Below are positions 1 to 7,154 of a stretch of DNA of 27,935 nucleotides, one piece after another. Made by a program: the position numbers and the translations under genes. How positions within the stretch are numbered: position 1 is the first letter of the stretch; each line of letters begins with the position of its first letter. Origin of the DNA: CAZJFH01 sp964545205 (lineage in GTDB: Bacteria > Pseudomonadota > Alphaproteobacteria > Rhodospirillales > Magnetospirillaceae); contig CAZJFH010000067.1 in the NCBI GenBank assembly GCA_964545205.1, forward strand, positions 1-27,935, in the 5' to 3' direction. Under the pieces are notes generated by a model. That model searched no databases, had not been told where the DNA came from, and saw nothing but the letters and a program-made list of their open reading frames with translations.

Positions 1-246
1 TACGACAAGCAGATCAAGTCCGACATCGCCGACATGAAGAACGTCGGCGGCCGCGAGGGCGGCTCGATCACCGCGGCGCAGTTCCTCAAGCGCTTCACCA
101 ACGACGTGCCCTGGGCGCATCTCGACATCGCCGGCGTGACCTGGTCGAAGAAGGACACCGCCACGGTGCCGAAGGGCGCGACCGCGTTCGGCGTGCGCCT
201 GCTCGACCGCCTGGTCGCCGAGCATTACGAGGACAGGAAGAAGTAG
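1..246 (+). CDS. pepA: Leucyl aminopeptidase (M17, PepA type), C-terminal fragment cut by window edge
   Basis: The frame is open from base 1 and ends at TAG (244-246), giving 81 residues of a protein that starts outside the window. It begins with YDKQIKSDIADMKN, followed by GGSITAAQFLKRF and VPWAHLDIAG. These are the conserved last strands and helices of M17 leucyl aminopeptidases, cytosolic hexameric metallo-exopeptidases that remove N-terminal residues from peptides. The catalytic metal ligands lie further upstream, outside the window. A second full M17 gene follows about 140 bp downstream, separated by a palindromic repeat, so two paralogues sit in tandem. This copy is closer to canonical PepA in its final 80 residues; the second is more divergent. 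Family assignment is secure; substrate range is not readable. Confidence 0.9.
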   Translation, partial: YDKQIKSDIADMKNVGGREGGSITAAQFLKRFTNDVPWAHLDIAGVTWSKKDTATVPKGATAFGVRLLDRLVAEHYEDRKK

Positions 247-253
247 GCGCCTC

Positions 254-370
254 TTTCCCTCTCCCGCTAGCGGGAGAGGGAGGGGCCCGCTTGCGGGAGG
301 GTGAGGGTCGCGCCGCGACATCGCGGCGCAGCCCCCACCCTGTACCTCCCCTGCGCGCGGGGGAGGGGCT
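254..370. repeat. Palindromic intergenic repeat (REP/BIME-like), copy 1
   Basis: This gap between two aminopeptidase genes is almost wholly made of hairpins. There is a perfect 24-bp palindrome at 257-280 (GGGAGAGGG outer arms, GCTAGC centre), then 286-297 (CCCGC-TT-GCGGG), 310-329 (nine-base arms GCGCCGCGA around CA) and a CCTCCCC/GGGGAGG pair near 346-367. A related 24-bp palindrome, differing only at its centre, occurs at 8727-8750. Such GGGAGAGGG/GGGTGAGGG repeats are scattered between genes in many alphaproteobacteria. It may also act as transcription terminator for the first aminopeptidase gene. Confidence 0.75.
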
Positions 371-385
371 ATGGTGAGGCACAGC

Positions 386-1849
386 ATGCAGGTCGCGCTC
401 TCTTCCAACCCGCCCGCCGACGCCGACGCCGACGCCGTCGCCGTCGGCGTCTGGCAGGGCGGCAGGCCCGATGCGTCCTTCGCGCGCCTCGACGGCGGCG
501 GCGTGCTGTCGCGCGCCCTGAAGGCGTCGCGCTTTTCCGGCGAGGAGGGCGAGGTGGTGATGGTCGCGGCGCCGGCCGGGCTCGAGGCCGGCCGGGTGGC
601 GATCCTCGGCCTCGGTCCCGAAGCCGGCCTCGACGCGGCGCGGGCCGAGCGGCTGGGCGGGGCGCTGGTCGGCGCCCTGCGGTTCTCGGGGGCGGAAAGC
701 CTTTCGGTGCTGTTCGATCTCGGGCCGGCGCTGGCGCCCCACGTCGCCTTCGGCATGCGGCTCAAGGCCTGGCATCCGCCGCTGATCCTGCGCAGCCGCC
801 GCGATCCCGACGAGGTGCCGAGCCTGACCGCGGCGACGGTCGCGGCGACGCCGCTCGACGCCGCCGGCGCCGCCTACGCCAGGCTGTCGGCGCTGGCCGA
901 GGGCGTGGCGCTGGCCCGCGACCTGACGGTCGAGCCCGGCAACCTGCTCACCCCCGAGACCTTCGCCAAGCGGGCGCTGCTGCTCGCCGGCGACGGCCTG
1001 GCGGTCGAGGTCATCGACGCGCCGGCGCTGGCCGAACTCGGGCTGAACCTGCTGCGGGCGGTCGGGCGGGGCAGCGCCCATCCGCCTTGCCTGGTGGTGG
1101 CGCGTTGGAACGGCGGCCTGAAGGGCGAGGCGCCGTGGCTGTTCGTCGGCAAGGGCATCACCTTCGACACCGGCGGCCTGTCGCTCAAGCGCGATCCGAA
1201 GATGCACGAGATGAAGGGCGACATGGGCGGCGCCGCCGCCGTCCTCGGCGCGGTGCGGGTGCTGGCGCGGCGCAAGGCGCCGGTCAACGCCGTCGCCGTG
1301 CTGGCGATCGCCGAGAACATGGTCTCGGGCCGGGCGCTGCGGCCGGGCGACGTGGTGCGCTCGCATTCCGGCCGCACCGTCGAGGTCGTCGACACGGATG
1401 CCGAGGGCCGGCTGGTGCTCGCCGACGCGCTGTCCTGGGCCTGCGCCGCCTTCCAGCCGCGCGCCGCGATCGACCTCGCGACGCTGACCGGCGCCGTCGT
1501 CACCACGCTCGGCCGCCACCGCGCCGGCCTGTTCGCCACCGGCGACGATCTCGCGGCGCGGCTGCTGGCGGCCGGCGAGGCGGCCGGCGAGCCGCTGTGG
1601 CGGCTGCCGCTCGACGCCGCCCACGACGAGGATCTGAAATCGCCGGTCGCCGATGTGCGCAACTGCGCCTGGGGCCGCGTGCCGGACGCGCTGCACGCGG
1701 CGCGCTTCCTCCAGGGCTTCGTGCCCGAATCGGTGCCGTGGGCGCATCTCGACATCGCCGGCGTCGCCGAGGCCGCCGAGGACCATCCGCTCGGCCCCAA
1801 GGGACCGACGGGCTTCGGCGTCAGGCTGATCGACGCGCTGATCGGCTGA
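386..1849 (+). CDS. Second leucyl aminopeptidase family protein (M17)
   Basis: A 487-aa M17 metallo-aminopeptidase, expected to be a cytosolic hexamer. The N-terminal macro-like domain is followed by the catalytic domain from about residue 150. All expected active-site residues are present by comparison with E. coli PepA: K256 and D261 in VGKGITFDTGG, catalytic K268, D279, then D338, E340 and catalytic R342 in DTDAEGRL. ATG 386 is preferred because GAGG (376-379) lies six bases upstream and the protein then begins MQVALSSNP, a usual family start; ATG 371 in the same frame is possible. It lies downstream of a pepA-type gene in the same direction. The last 29 codons, stop and one further base (1760-1850) are repeated exactly at 6668-6758. 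Normal family length, apparently intact. Confidence 0.93.
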   Translation: MQVALSSNPPADADADAVAVGVWQGGRPDASFARLDGGGVLSRALKASRFSGEEGEVVMVAAPAGLEAGRVAILGLGPEAGLDAARAERLGGALVGALRFSGAESLSVLFDLGPALAPHVAFGMRLKAWHPPLILRSRRDPDEVPSLTAATVAATPLDAAGAAYARLSALAEGVALARDLTVEPGNLLTPETFAKRALLLAGDGLAVEVIDAPALAELGLNLLRAVGRGSAHPPCLVVARWNGGLKGEAPWLFVGKGITFDTGGLSLKRDPKMHEMKGDMGGAAAVLGAVRVLARRKAPVNAVAVLAIAENMVSGRALRPGDVVRSHSGRTVEVVDTDAEGRLVLADALSWACAAFQPRAAIDLATLTGAVVTTLGRHRAGLFATGDDLAARLLAAGEAAGEPLWRLPLDAAHDEDLKSPVADVRNCAWGRVPDALHAARFLQGFVPESVPWAHLDIAGVAEAAEDHPLGPKGPTGFGVRLIDALIG

Positions 1850-1850
1850 G
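1760..1850 (+). repeat. 91-bp perfect direct repeat, left copy (aminopeptidase 3' end)
   Basis: Bases 1760-1850 are identical to 6668-6758. Identity breaks at 1759/6667 on the left and 1851/6759 on the right. The repeat spans codons 459-487 of the second aminopeptidase, its TGA and one further base. This copy is in its natural place because the whole gene runs up to it. The offset between copies is 4908 bp. The length is far beyond a transposon target duplication. It fits an att-type 3'-end duplication, a recombination product, or an assembly overlap. Confidence 0.97.
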
Positions 1851-2213
1851 ATGCTGCGGCGCGAGGCGAATCGGTCGACGCCGCCCCCAGCCTATCGGCC
1901 GGGAACCCGCAGTCCCGTCTGACGGCTCGAGGAACGCAACGGTGGCATGATCCAGCAATCGCGGCCGCGCGACGACGGTCGCGAGAGATCGACCATCGGC
2001 GCGTCCTCTCGGCACCGTCGCCACCGCCCAGGGCAGCCCGACCTGGGACATCTCCGGGGGCGCACCGGCTCCGGCCAGCGGCTCTGGAAGGCCATCGCCG
2101 CGTTCCGGCTGGACCACCAGGATCGCGCCTTCACGGCTGGGCGCCTGCAGGGAGGCATGCAGCCCGATCTCGAACCAAGCCCGGCCCGGCGTGCAGCTCC
2201 GATCCCCGGTCAT
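1821..2213 (-). CDS. Doubtful 130-aa hypothetical protein or gene remnant
   Basis: From ATG 2213 the minus strand is open to a stop at 1821, which falls inside the 91-bp repeat. The first 90 or so residues look protein-like (WFEIGLHASLQAP, then ILVVQPERGDGL), and most codons there end in G or C, as in real genes of this genome. The last 30 residues are Arg/Ser-rich and read antisense to the aminopeptidase end, so any true protein probably ended earlier. A GGGGGGAGG run abuts the ATG with very little spacing. No family was recognised. It may be the surviving part of a gene cut when this segment arrived, or chance reading in GC-rich DNA. Confidence 0.22.
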   Translation of the reverse strand: MTGDRSCTPGRAWFEIGLHASLQAPSREGAILVVQPERGDGLPEPLAGAGAPPEMSQVGLPWAVATVPRGRADGRSLATVVARPRLLDHATVAFLEPSDGTAGSRPIGWGRRRPIRLAPQHLSRSARRSA

Positions 2214-2370
2214 TCCTCCCCCCTCGCGCGAACAGTCCGGCGGACACGAGAGCACCACGCGCGCGCGATCCGAAGACCGACCAAACTGCGATGCAGCCGC
2301 CGCGTCGCCCACACCTGCTTGCTGCGGGCGCGCCCGAGGCGCTACAAGGGTGAGGGCAGGGGGAGACGCA
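1851..2370. other. 520-bp stretch without a confident gene
   Basis: Between the aminopeptidase stop and the NACHT start there is no plus-strand frame with convincing protein-like composition or a good start. On the minus strand one frame has GC-ending codons (see the doubtful CDS at 1821-2213). No tRNA-like fold, strong sigma-70 promoter or terminator was recognised. A purine-rich run just before 2371 serves as the ribosome binding site of the NACHT gene. Confidence 0.5.
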
Positions 2371-5300
2371 ATGGCGGAGAAGGGCGGTCCGACGGCACAG
2401 TCGGGCATTCTGTACCAGAACTCGATCGCGGCGCTGTACGCGGGGCGCCTGCTCGACCCGCGGTTCCAGGCGGCGGCCGAGCGCGTCATCGAGCTGCGGG
2501 TCGAGGCGCCGGAGGACGTCGACGACGTCGTGGTCCGCCACGCCGACCACGGCCGCACCTTCATCCAGGCCAAGGAGGCGCTGACCGTCGGCTCCGAGCC
2601 ATGGTCGAAGCTGTGGCGCGCCTTCGCCGCGCAGGCGGCGAAGGTGGCCGGCCAGCGGTTCCGGCTCGTCCTGGCGGTCGGCACGTCGAGCCAGGACATG
2701 CTCGATCTGCGGCAGGTTTGCGAGCGCGCCCAGGGCAAGCGCGACGACGGCGAGTGGCGCGACAGCCTGTCGACGGCGCTGGCCGGCCTCGCCGACAAGG
2801 TCGTGGCCGCGCTGCCCGACGGCACGGCCGCAGTCGAGCTGCTGCGTCACGTCGAGGTCTGGACCATCTCCCTGAGCCAGATCGAGCGCGAAGAGCCCGT
2901 TCGGTGGATGCCGCCGGCCAGCACGCCGGCCGAGGCGCTGTTCCGCGCCCTGCGCGACAAGATGGGCGGCGCCGCGCGGGTGCGGGCCAGCTTCCGCACC
3001 GTCGAGCTGCTGGAGCGGCTGCGCGACGAGAACCAGATCACCATCGCCGACGCGCCGAACTGGGGCGCCGACGTCTACCGCCAGGCGATCGGTTCGGCGC
3101 TGGGCACGCTCGAAGTCCCCGGCACCGGCCATTCCGCGCCGATCGAGGAGCTGTTCGTGTGGCTGCCGCTGCACGACCGCGCCGCCGAGTCGCGCCATCG
3201 CGACTTCGAGGAGGAAGACCCGCGCTGGCGCTGGGACGGCCGCGGCGAGATCGCGCTGGAGGATTTCCCGCGCGGCAAGCTGCGCCGGGCGGTGATCGAC
3301 GCCGGCGCCGGCTTCGGCAAGTCTACCCTGCTCAACGCCCTGGCCTGCCGGCTCAGCCGCGACCCGGTGCTGCTGCCGGTGATCGTGCCGCTGGACCGCC
3401 TGGCCGAAACCCGAACGGTGCTGCGTTTCCTCAACACGGTGGTGAATACCGGCTACAGCGTCGGCATCGACTGGGAGCGCCTGTGCGAGACCGGCCGTGC
3501 CGTCGTGCTGCTCGACGGCCTCGACGAGCTGTCCGATACCGGACGCACCAATGCCCTGAAGGCGCTCAAGGAGTTCGGCGGCCGCTATCCCAACGCCGCC
3601 TTCCTGCTGACCGTGCGCGACGGCGCCGCCCTCAACGCCCCGCTGGGGGTGCCGATCCTCGGCCTGCCCCGCCTCGACGACGAGGCCATCGAAGCCTTCG
3701 CCGAGGCCTATGGCCGGGCCGGTGCGCAGGTGCAGCCGGAAACGCTTCGCCGGCATCTGCACCGGCATCCCGATCTGGCGCGGCTGCTGCGGATTCCGCT
3801 GTTCCTGGCGCTGGTGCTGACGACCCTGCGGCCCGAAGACGACCTGCCGACCTCGCGCGCCGAGCTGCTGGAGCGATACCTCCAGCTCCTGCTGGAACCG
3901 CAGCGGCACAAGTCACTGGCCGAGCCGCCGCAGCCCCTCGACGGGCTGCGGGACGCCGCCGAGCTGATCGCCTGGAAGGGGCTCGAGGGCGACGCCATCG
4001 GCCTGCTGGAGCGTGACGCGGAACGTATCCTGCGCGCCGCCGGCCATGTCCCGGCGCAGGCCTTCATCGAGCGCATGCTGCGCACCGGCCTGCTGCGCCG
4101 CAGCGGGCCGCGGCTGCGCTTCACCTATCCGATCCTGCAGGAATACCTTGCGGCCTGCTGGATGGTCGCGCATGCGCCGGATCAGGTCGGCCCCAGCTTC
4201 CGCCGCGTCGCCCGCCGCCCCTGGGCGCAGGCGCTGCAGTTCGCCCTGGAGATGCATCCCGATGCCGAGGCGATCATCCGCGACCAGCTCGCCCAGCCCG
4301 ACGACGCCTTCCACACCACCCTGCGTCTGATCGCCCGCTGCATCGTCAACGGCGCTCGGGTCAGCCGCGAGTTGCGCGCCGAGGTGGGCGACCGACTGGC
4401 TGAGGCGTGGCCGAGCGAGGCGTTTTCAATTCAGCACAGCATCGGCATCCTGATTGCGGACGGGTTCACGGATCCGCTGCCAGTCCAAGCAAGAGAACAT
4501 CTCATTGGGGAGTGGAGCCTCTATGCCGGAGGCGGGGAAATTGTTGCGACGAAACGCGACCCGGAGCTGACCGCGGCTGTGCTGCAAGGGCTGATGTGCC
4601 AAGAGATCAACCCGCTGTGGGCGATCGAACACGCCATCAACGAAATTGCTGAAACTGCATCGAAGATTCTTGTTCAGCGCGTACGCCGCTCCGACGTGAG
4701 CGCAAAGGAGGCGGCGGAATTGGCATTTTGGCTAGAAAGGCTGCCGGCGAGCGCACGGCCTGCCGTCGGATGGCAACAAATCGGCACAGACGCAAGCCTC
4801 CCGCCGCCCATTCGCATGGTCGGTTACCAGCGATCTGGTGCGCTCGGCGAGCAAGAGGCCTTGCGCTACGCCCACGAATTCTTCCGGTGGGCCAGAAGCG
4901 CGATCCCGGCGGAGACATACGGGATTCGGACCGCGACGTACCACTGGCTATGGACGATCGTCGGCGCGACGGACGAATTCGCCAGCCAAATCGCGCCGGA
5001 GATACGGGGCGCCGAGGAAGCGATGGTCGCAACGGAAACATTGCTGCAGTCCGATTTGCCGGAACCAGCCATTCAAGAAACTCTTCATCACGCCGTCGCC
5101 CACCAGGAACCGTCATCCGACGAGGCGTTTATCTTCTGGCTCGGTCTGTTGCTCGCGGACGACATGGATGCGGCATGCGTGGTCGAGCAGCGGATCGACT
5201 TCCAGAGAGAAGCGGCGTGCGTCTGGGCCGAGAACATTCACTACTATCCGGAACAGCACGTCCACGCTGTTTTCGATAAGTTTTTGCAGCAAAAATTCTG

Positions 5301-5868
5301 CAGGCAGTCGCTGAGATTTCTTGATAGAGCGAGCTTAGGCTCGATCTATCGAAATGAATGGCCAAGCCTATTTGGATGGGGCGCCGACGAGTACCTTCCT
5401 CATCCTTCTAGCGAGCGCATTCAGGACATTTTTGTGATGGCGGCGGATGCAGCGCACCCACTGGAAGCGGTGCGGATCAGAATGGAATTCGGAAAAGCCG
5501 ATCCGAGCACCCTCGTTGAGAAGGTCATATCGTTTATTGACTCCCTTTCCGGTGCCGTGGACGAATATACTGACCATATTCTGAACGAATCCTTGCAAGC
5601 AATCGAACGCGCCGGGCTAAGAGTTGATGATCATAGAATGCTGAAACTCGTGGACTTGTCAAACCGCTTTCTGGTTATAGAGATTATTGATATGCTCGGC
5701 CGCCAGTCGGACGAAACGATCATCCCCGCCCTTCTCGACCACTATCACAGCCGAAAACCCGACGACTTCGTCCGGGAACGCATCTTCTCCGCCCTCGAAA
5801 CCCTCTCCAGCCGCTACGGCAAGCGAATCGTCCGTGACGGCGACCGCCTGCGCGTCGAGTCCTACTGA
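2371..5868 (+). CDS. NACHT NTPase with N-terminal DUF4297/Cap4-like nuclease domain (bacterial NLR-like defence protein)
   Basis: A 1165-aa protein with three parts. Residues 1 to about 180 resemble the DUF4297/Cap4 group of restriction-endonuclease-fold domains: GILYQNSIAALYAGRLL at residue 12, acidic EDVDDVVV (48-55) and FIQAK with Q66 and K68, the D...QxK pattern of that nuclease fold. A NACHT STAND NTPase follows: Walker A GAGFGKST (312-319, K317), Walker B VVLLDGLDEL (378-387) and QEYLAA (590-595) of the winged-helix region. The rest, about 620-1165, appears all helical and is the probable sensor. Bacterial NACHT and Avs proteins of this layout detect phage components and trigger nuclease effectors; that role here is inference. 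ATG 2371 is chosen for its upstream GGGGGAGA. It is a single-gene system with no partner gene beside it. The C-terminal third is much richer in A/T than the rest. Confidence 0.85.
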   Translation: MAEKGGPTAQSGILYQNSIAALYAGRLLDPRFQAAAERVIELRVEAPEDVDDVVVRHADHGRTFIQAKEALTVGSEPWSKLWRAFAAQAAKVAGQRFRLVLAVGTSSQDMLDLRQVCERAQGKRDDGEWRDSLSTALAGLADKVVAALPDGTAAVELLRHVEVWTISLSQIEREEPVRWMPPASTPAEALFRALRDKMGGAARVRASFRTVELLERLRDENQITIADAPNWGADVYRQAIGSALGTLEVPGTGHSAPIEELFVWLPLHDRAAESRHRDFEEEDPRWRWDGRGEIALEDFPRGKLRRAVIDAGAGFGKSTLLNALACRLSRDPVLLPVIVPLDRLAETRTVLRFLNTVVNTGYSVGIDWERLCETGRAVVLLDGLDELSDTGRTNALKALKEFGGRYPNAAFLLTVRDGAALNAPLGVPILGLPRLDDEAIEAFAEAYGRAGAQVQPETLRRHLHRHPDLARLLRIPLFLALVLTTLRPEDDLPTSRAELLERYLQLLLEPQRHKSLAEPPQPLDGLRDAAELIAWKGLEGDAIGLLERDAERILRAAGHVPAQAFIERMLRTGLLRRSGPRLRFTYPILQEYLAACWMVAHAPDQVGPSFRRVARRPWAQALQFALEMHPDAEAIIRDQLAQPDDAFHTTLRLIARCIVNGARVSRELRAEVGDRLAEAWPSEAFSIQHSIGILIADGFTDPLPVQAREHLIGEWSLYAGGGEIVATKRDPELTAAVLQGLMCQEINPLWAIEHAINEIAETASKILVQRVRRSDVSAKEAAELAFWLERLPASARPAVGWQQIGTDASLPPPIRMVGYQRSGALGEQEALRYAHEFFRWARSAIPAETYGIRTATYHWLWTIVGATDEFASQIAPEIRGAEEAMVATETLLQSDLPEPAIQETLHHAVAHQEPSSDEAFIFWLGLLLADDMDAACVVEQRIDFQREAACVWAENIHYYPEQHVHAVFDKFLQQKFCRQSLRFLDRASLGSIYRNEWPSLFGWGADEYLPHPSSERIQDIFVMAADAAHPLEAVRIRMEFGKADPSTLVEKVISFIDSLSGAVDEYTDHILNESLQAIERAGLRVDDHRMLKLVDLSNRFLVIEIIDMLGRQSDETIIPALLDHYHSRKPDDFVRERIFSALETLSSRYGKRIVRDGDRLRVESY

Positions 5869-6028
5869 GCCCCGAACCCGCCGCCGGCCCACCCGTTTCC
5901 GTCGATGTTCGTGAAATGTTGACAACCCTCCGCGTTTGATGCCCCATCCATGCACGGGCCGCTGGCGGAAGTTTCGCGCGCCCGTCGTGTTGATGGGGGA
6001 TATGCGTGGCGCGTCGGCGGAGAGCGAG

Positions 6029-6757
6029 ATGAGGGCGGGGGCGGGGCCGTGGCGCGCCGTGCCGTTGCTGCTGCTGGCGCTTCTGGCCGTCGGCGGCTGC
6101 GAGCGGGTGACCGAGCGGCCGGAATTGGTCGTCGCCGCGCCGGCGGTGGTGGCGCCCGCCATGCCGTCGCCGGCCGCCGCGGCCGCCGGCGTGCCGGTGG
6201 CGCCGGCGCAGGCGACGGCGCCGCGCCGGCCCGAGCTCCACCTCGCCCAGCCGGTCTTCGGGCGGCCGCGCGCCGCGGCGGCGGAATGGGTCGAGCCCGA
6301 CGGCATCAGCCTGAATTTCGTCAACGCCGACATCCGCGAGGTGCTGCGGGTGCTGCTCGGCGACCGGCTCGGCCTCAACTACGTCGTCGCCCCCGGCGTG
6401 CAGGGCGAGGTCACCCTGCAGACCAACGCGCCGGTGCCGCGCGATTCCCTGCTGTCGATCGTCGAGTCGCTGCTGCAGGCCAATGGCGCCGCGCTGCTCG
6501 CCGGCGACGGCATCTACCGCGTCGTGCCGGCGCAGGAGGTCGGGCGCGGCGGCGGCGTCGGCTTCGGCACCGGGCCGGCGGTGATCGGGCAGGCGGTCCG
6601 GGTGGTGCCGCTGCGGCACGTCGCCGCCGCCGAGATGCAGCGACTGCTCGAGGCGGTGGTGCCCCAGGGCGTCGCCGAGGCCGCCGAGGACCATCCGCTC
6701 GGCCCCAAGGGACCGACGGGCTTCGGCGTCAGGCTGATCGACGCGCTGATCGGCTGA
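6029..6757 (+). CDS. Truncated GspD-type secretin N-terminal region (lipoprotein) fused to aminopeptidase tail
   Basis: A 242-aa product. Residues 1-24 form a lipoprotein signal (hydrophobic LLLLALLAVGG before C24). A Pro/Ala-rich linker follows, then from G92 a secretin N0 domain (ISLNFVNADIREVLRVLL, then NYVVAPGVQGEVTL) and the start of N1 (VRVVPLRHVAAAEMQRLLE). In type II secretion, GspD forms the outer-membrane channel and has several hundred more residues. Here the reading breaks at G214, and residues 214-242 are the exact C-terminus of the upstream aminopeptidase, in frame, with its stop. The pore-forming secretin domain is missing, so it cannot be a working channel. ATG 6029 is chosen for GGAGAG (6019-6024) and a clean signal peptide; ATG 6002 and TTG 5936 are alternatives. 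No other gsp genes lie nearby. It is a broken gene or an artefactual join. Confidence 0.75.
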   Translation: MRAGAGPWRAVPLLLLALLAVGGCERVTERPELVVAAPAVVAPAMPSPAAAAAGVPVAPAQATAPRRPELHLAQPVFGRPRAAAAEWVEPDGISLNFVNADIREVLRVLLGDRLGLNYVVAPGVQGEVTLQTNAPVPRDSLLSIVESLLQANGAALLAGDGIYRVVPAQEVGRGGGVGFGTGPAVIGQAVRVVPLRHVAAAEMQRLLEAVVPQGVAEAAEDHPLGPKGPTGFGVRLIDALIG

Positions 6758-6758
6758 G
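6668..6758 (+). repeat. 91-bp perfect direct repeat, right copy
   Basis: Identical to 1760-1850. Upstream it is joined to a secretin gene instead of the aminopeptidase; downstream it is followed by an AT-richer leader and the zinc-ribbon gene before guaB. If the uninterrupted ancestral order was aminopeptidase then guaB, this copy together with the sequence to its right is the original 3' end of the aminopeptidase locus. Confidence 0.97.
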
Positions 6759-6872
6759 CGCTTTCATTCGAATGTCGCGGCTGTTGCTGGTTTGTTGATT
6801 ACCACTTCCTTTTATTTGCATCGCCGGTTGCCATCTCGTTACGGTGGTTTCGACCCGCGACGGAGTGGCCGG

Positions 6873-7079
6873 ATGTGGAAATTCGAACGTGAGCTGGAAT
6901 GCCCGACCTGCGGCGACCGCACCAAGCATGCGGTGCGGGGCCAGGCGGGCAAGCCGACGCTGCTGTGGTGCCAGCGCTGCCGCGTGCCGCGCTGCGAATG
7001 TCCCCTGAACGGCTCGTGCGACTGCCAATGCGCCGGCGAATGCGCCCGCGCCGCCTCTCGCGATCGCAATACCGCCTGA
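6873..7079 (+). CDS. Small Cys-rich zinc-ribbon-like protein
   Basis: A 68-aa protein with ten cysteines. It has a CPTC pair (C10, C13) and a CQRC pair nineteen residues later, together a likely four-Cys zinc ribbon, followed by a Cys-dense tail containing CEC and CDCQC. No signal peptide or membrane segment is seen, so it should be cytosolic. ATG 6873 was chosen because CGGAG lies at 6861-6865 and the reading then opens directly into the ribbon; an in-frame ATG at 6792 would add 27 residues that look unlike protein. It stands alone about 75 bp upstream of guaB, which has its own promoter. Function is unknown; metal binding is inferred from the cysteine spacing only. Confidence 0.6.
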   Translation: MWKFERELECPTCGDRTKHAVRGQAGKPTLLWCQRCRVPRCECPLNGSCDCQCAGECARAASRDRNTA

Positions 7080-7095
7080 TCGGCGTACCGTCCGC

Positions 7096-7125
7096 TTGGC
7101 ACCGCCGGGCGAATGTGTATATATG
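7096..7125 (+). promoter_or_regulatory. Sigma-70-type promoter of guaB
   Basis: TTGGCA (7096-7101) matches the -35 consensus at five of six positions. A 16-bp spacer separates it from TATATA (7118-7123), set in an AT-rich patch that stands out from the GC-rich surroundings. The predicted transcript start lies about 20-25 bases before the guaB start, giving a short leader. Confidence 0.6.
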
Positions 7126-7154
7126 TCGCGCCACACTCTGCTCAGGAGGCGGCA

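Larger units (their letters stand above)
1851..6667. other. Segment enclosed by the 91-bp direct repeats; candidate inserted block
   Basis: This 4.8-kb block carries a NACHT immune-type gene and the 5' part of a gspD-like gene. Neither has any evident link to the aminopeptidase or to guaB on either side. Removing one repeat plus the block would leave an intact aminopeptidase gene followed directly by the zinc-ribbon gene and guaB, which suggests the uninterrupted ancestral order. Against a classical integrative element, no integrase, recombinase or transposase gene was found inside, and the secretin is cut off exactly at the repeat. An assembly join is a serious alternative. Confidence 0.4.

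Noticed and set aside
95..1786. Long open frame on the minus strand opposite the second aminopeptidase
   Set aside because: It is rich in Arg, Gln, His and Ala with no recognisable motif, and antisense to a gene with complete catalytic residues. Such frames are expected in DNA this GC-rich. The same applies to other long antisense frames, for example 22280-24772.
1947..4016. Long plus-strand frame running from before the NACHT gene into it
   Set aside because: After 2371 it is the wrong frame of the NACHT gene and is Arg/Pro/Ala-rich; before 2371 it has low-complexity composition and no ribosome binding site.
5919..5924. TTGACA upstream of the secretin fragment as a promoter -35
   Set aside because: No acceptable -10 lies at 16-18 bp spacing (CCCCAT at 17).
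1851..6667. Classical IS or composite transposon
   Set aside because: No transposase, no terminal inverted repeats, and a 91-bp duplication is far longer than insertion-sequence target duplications.
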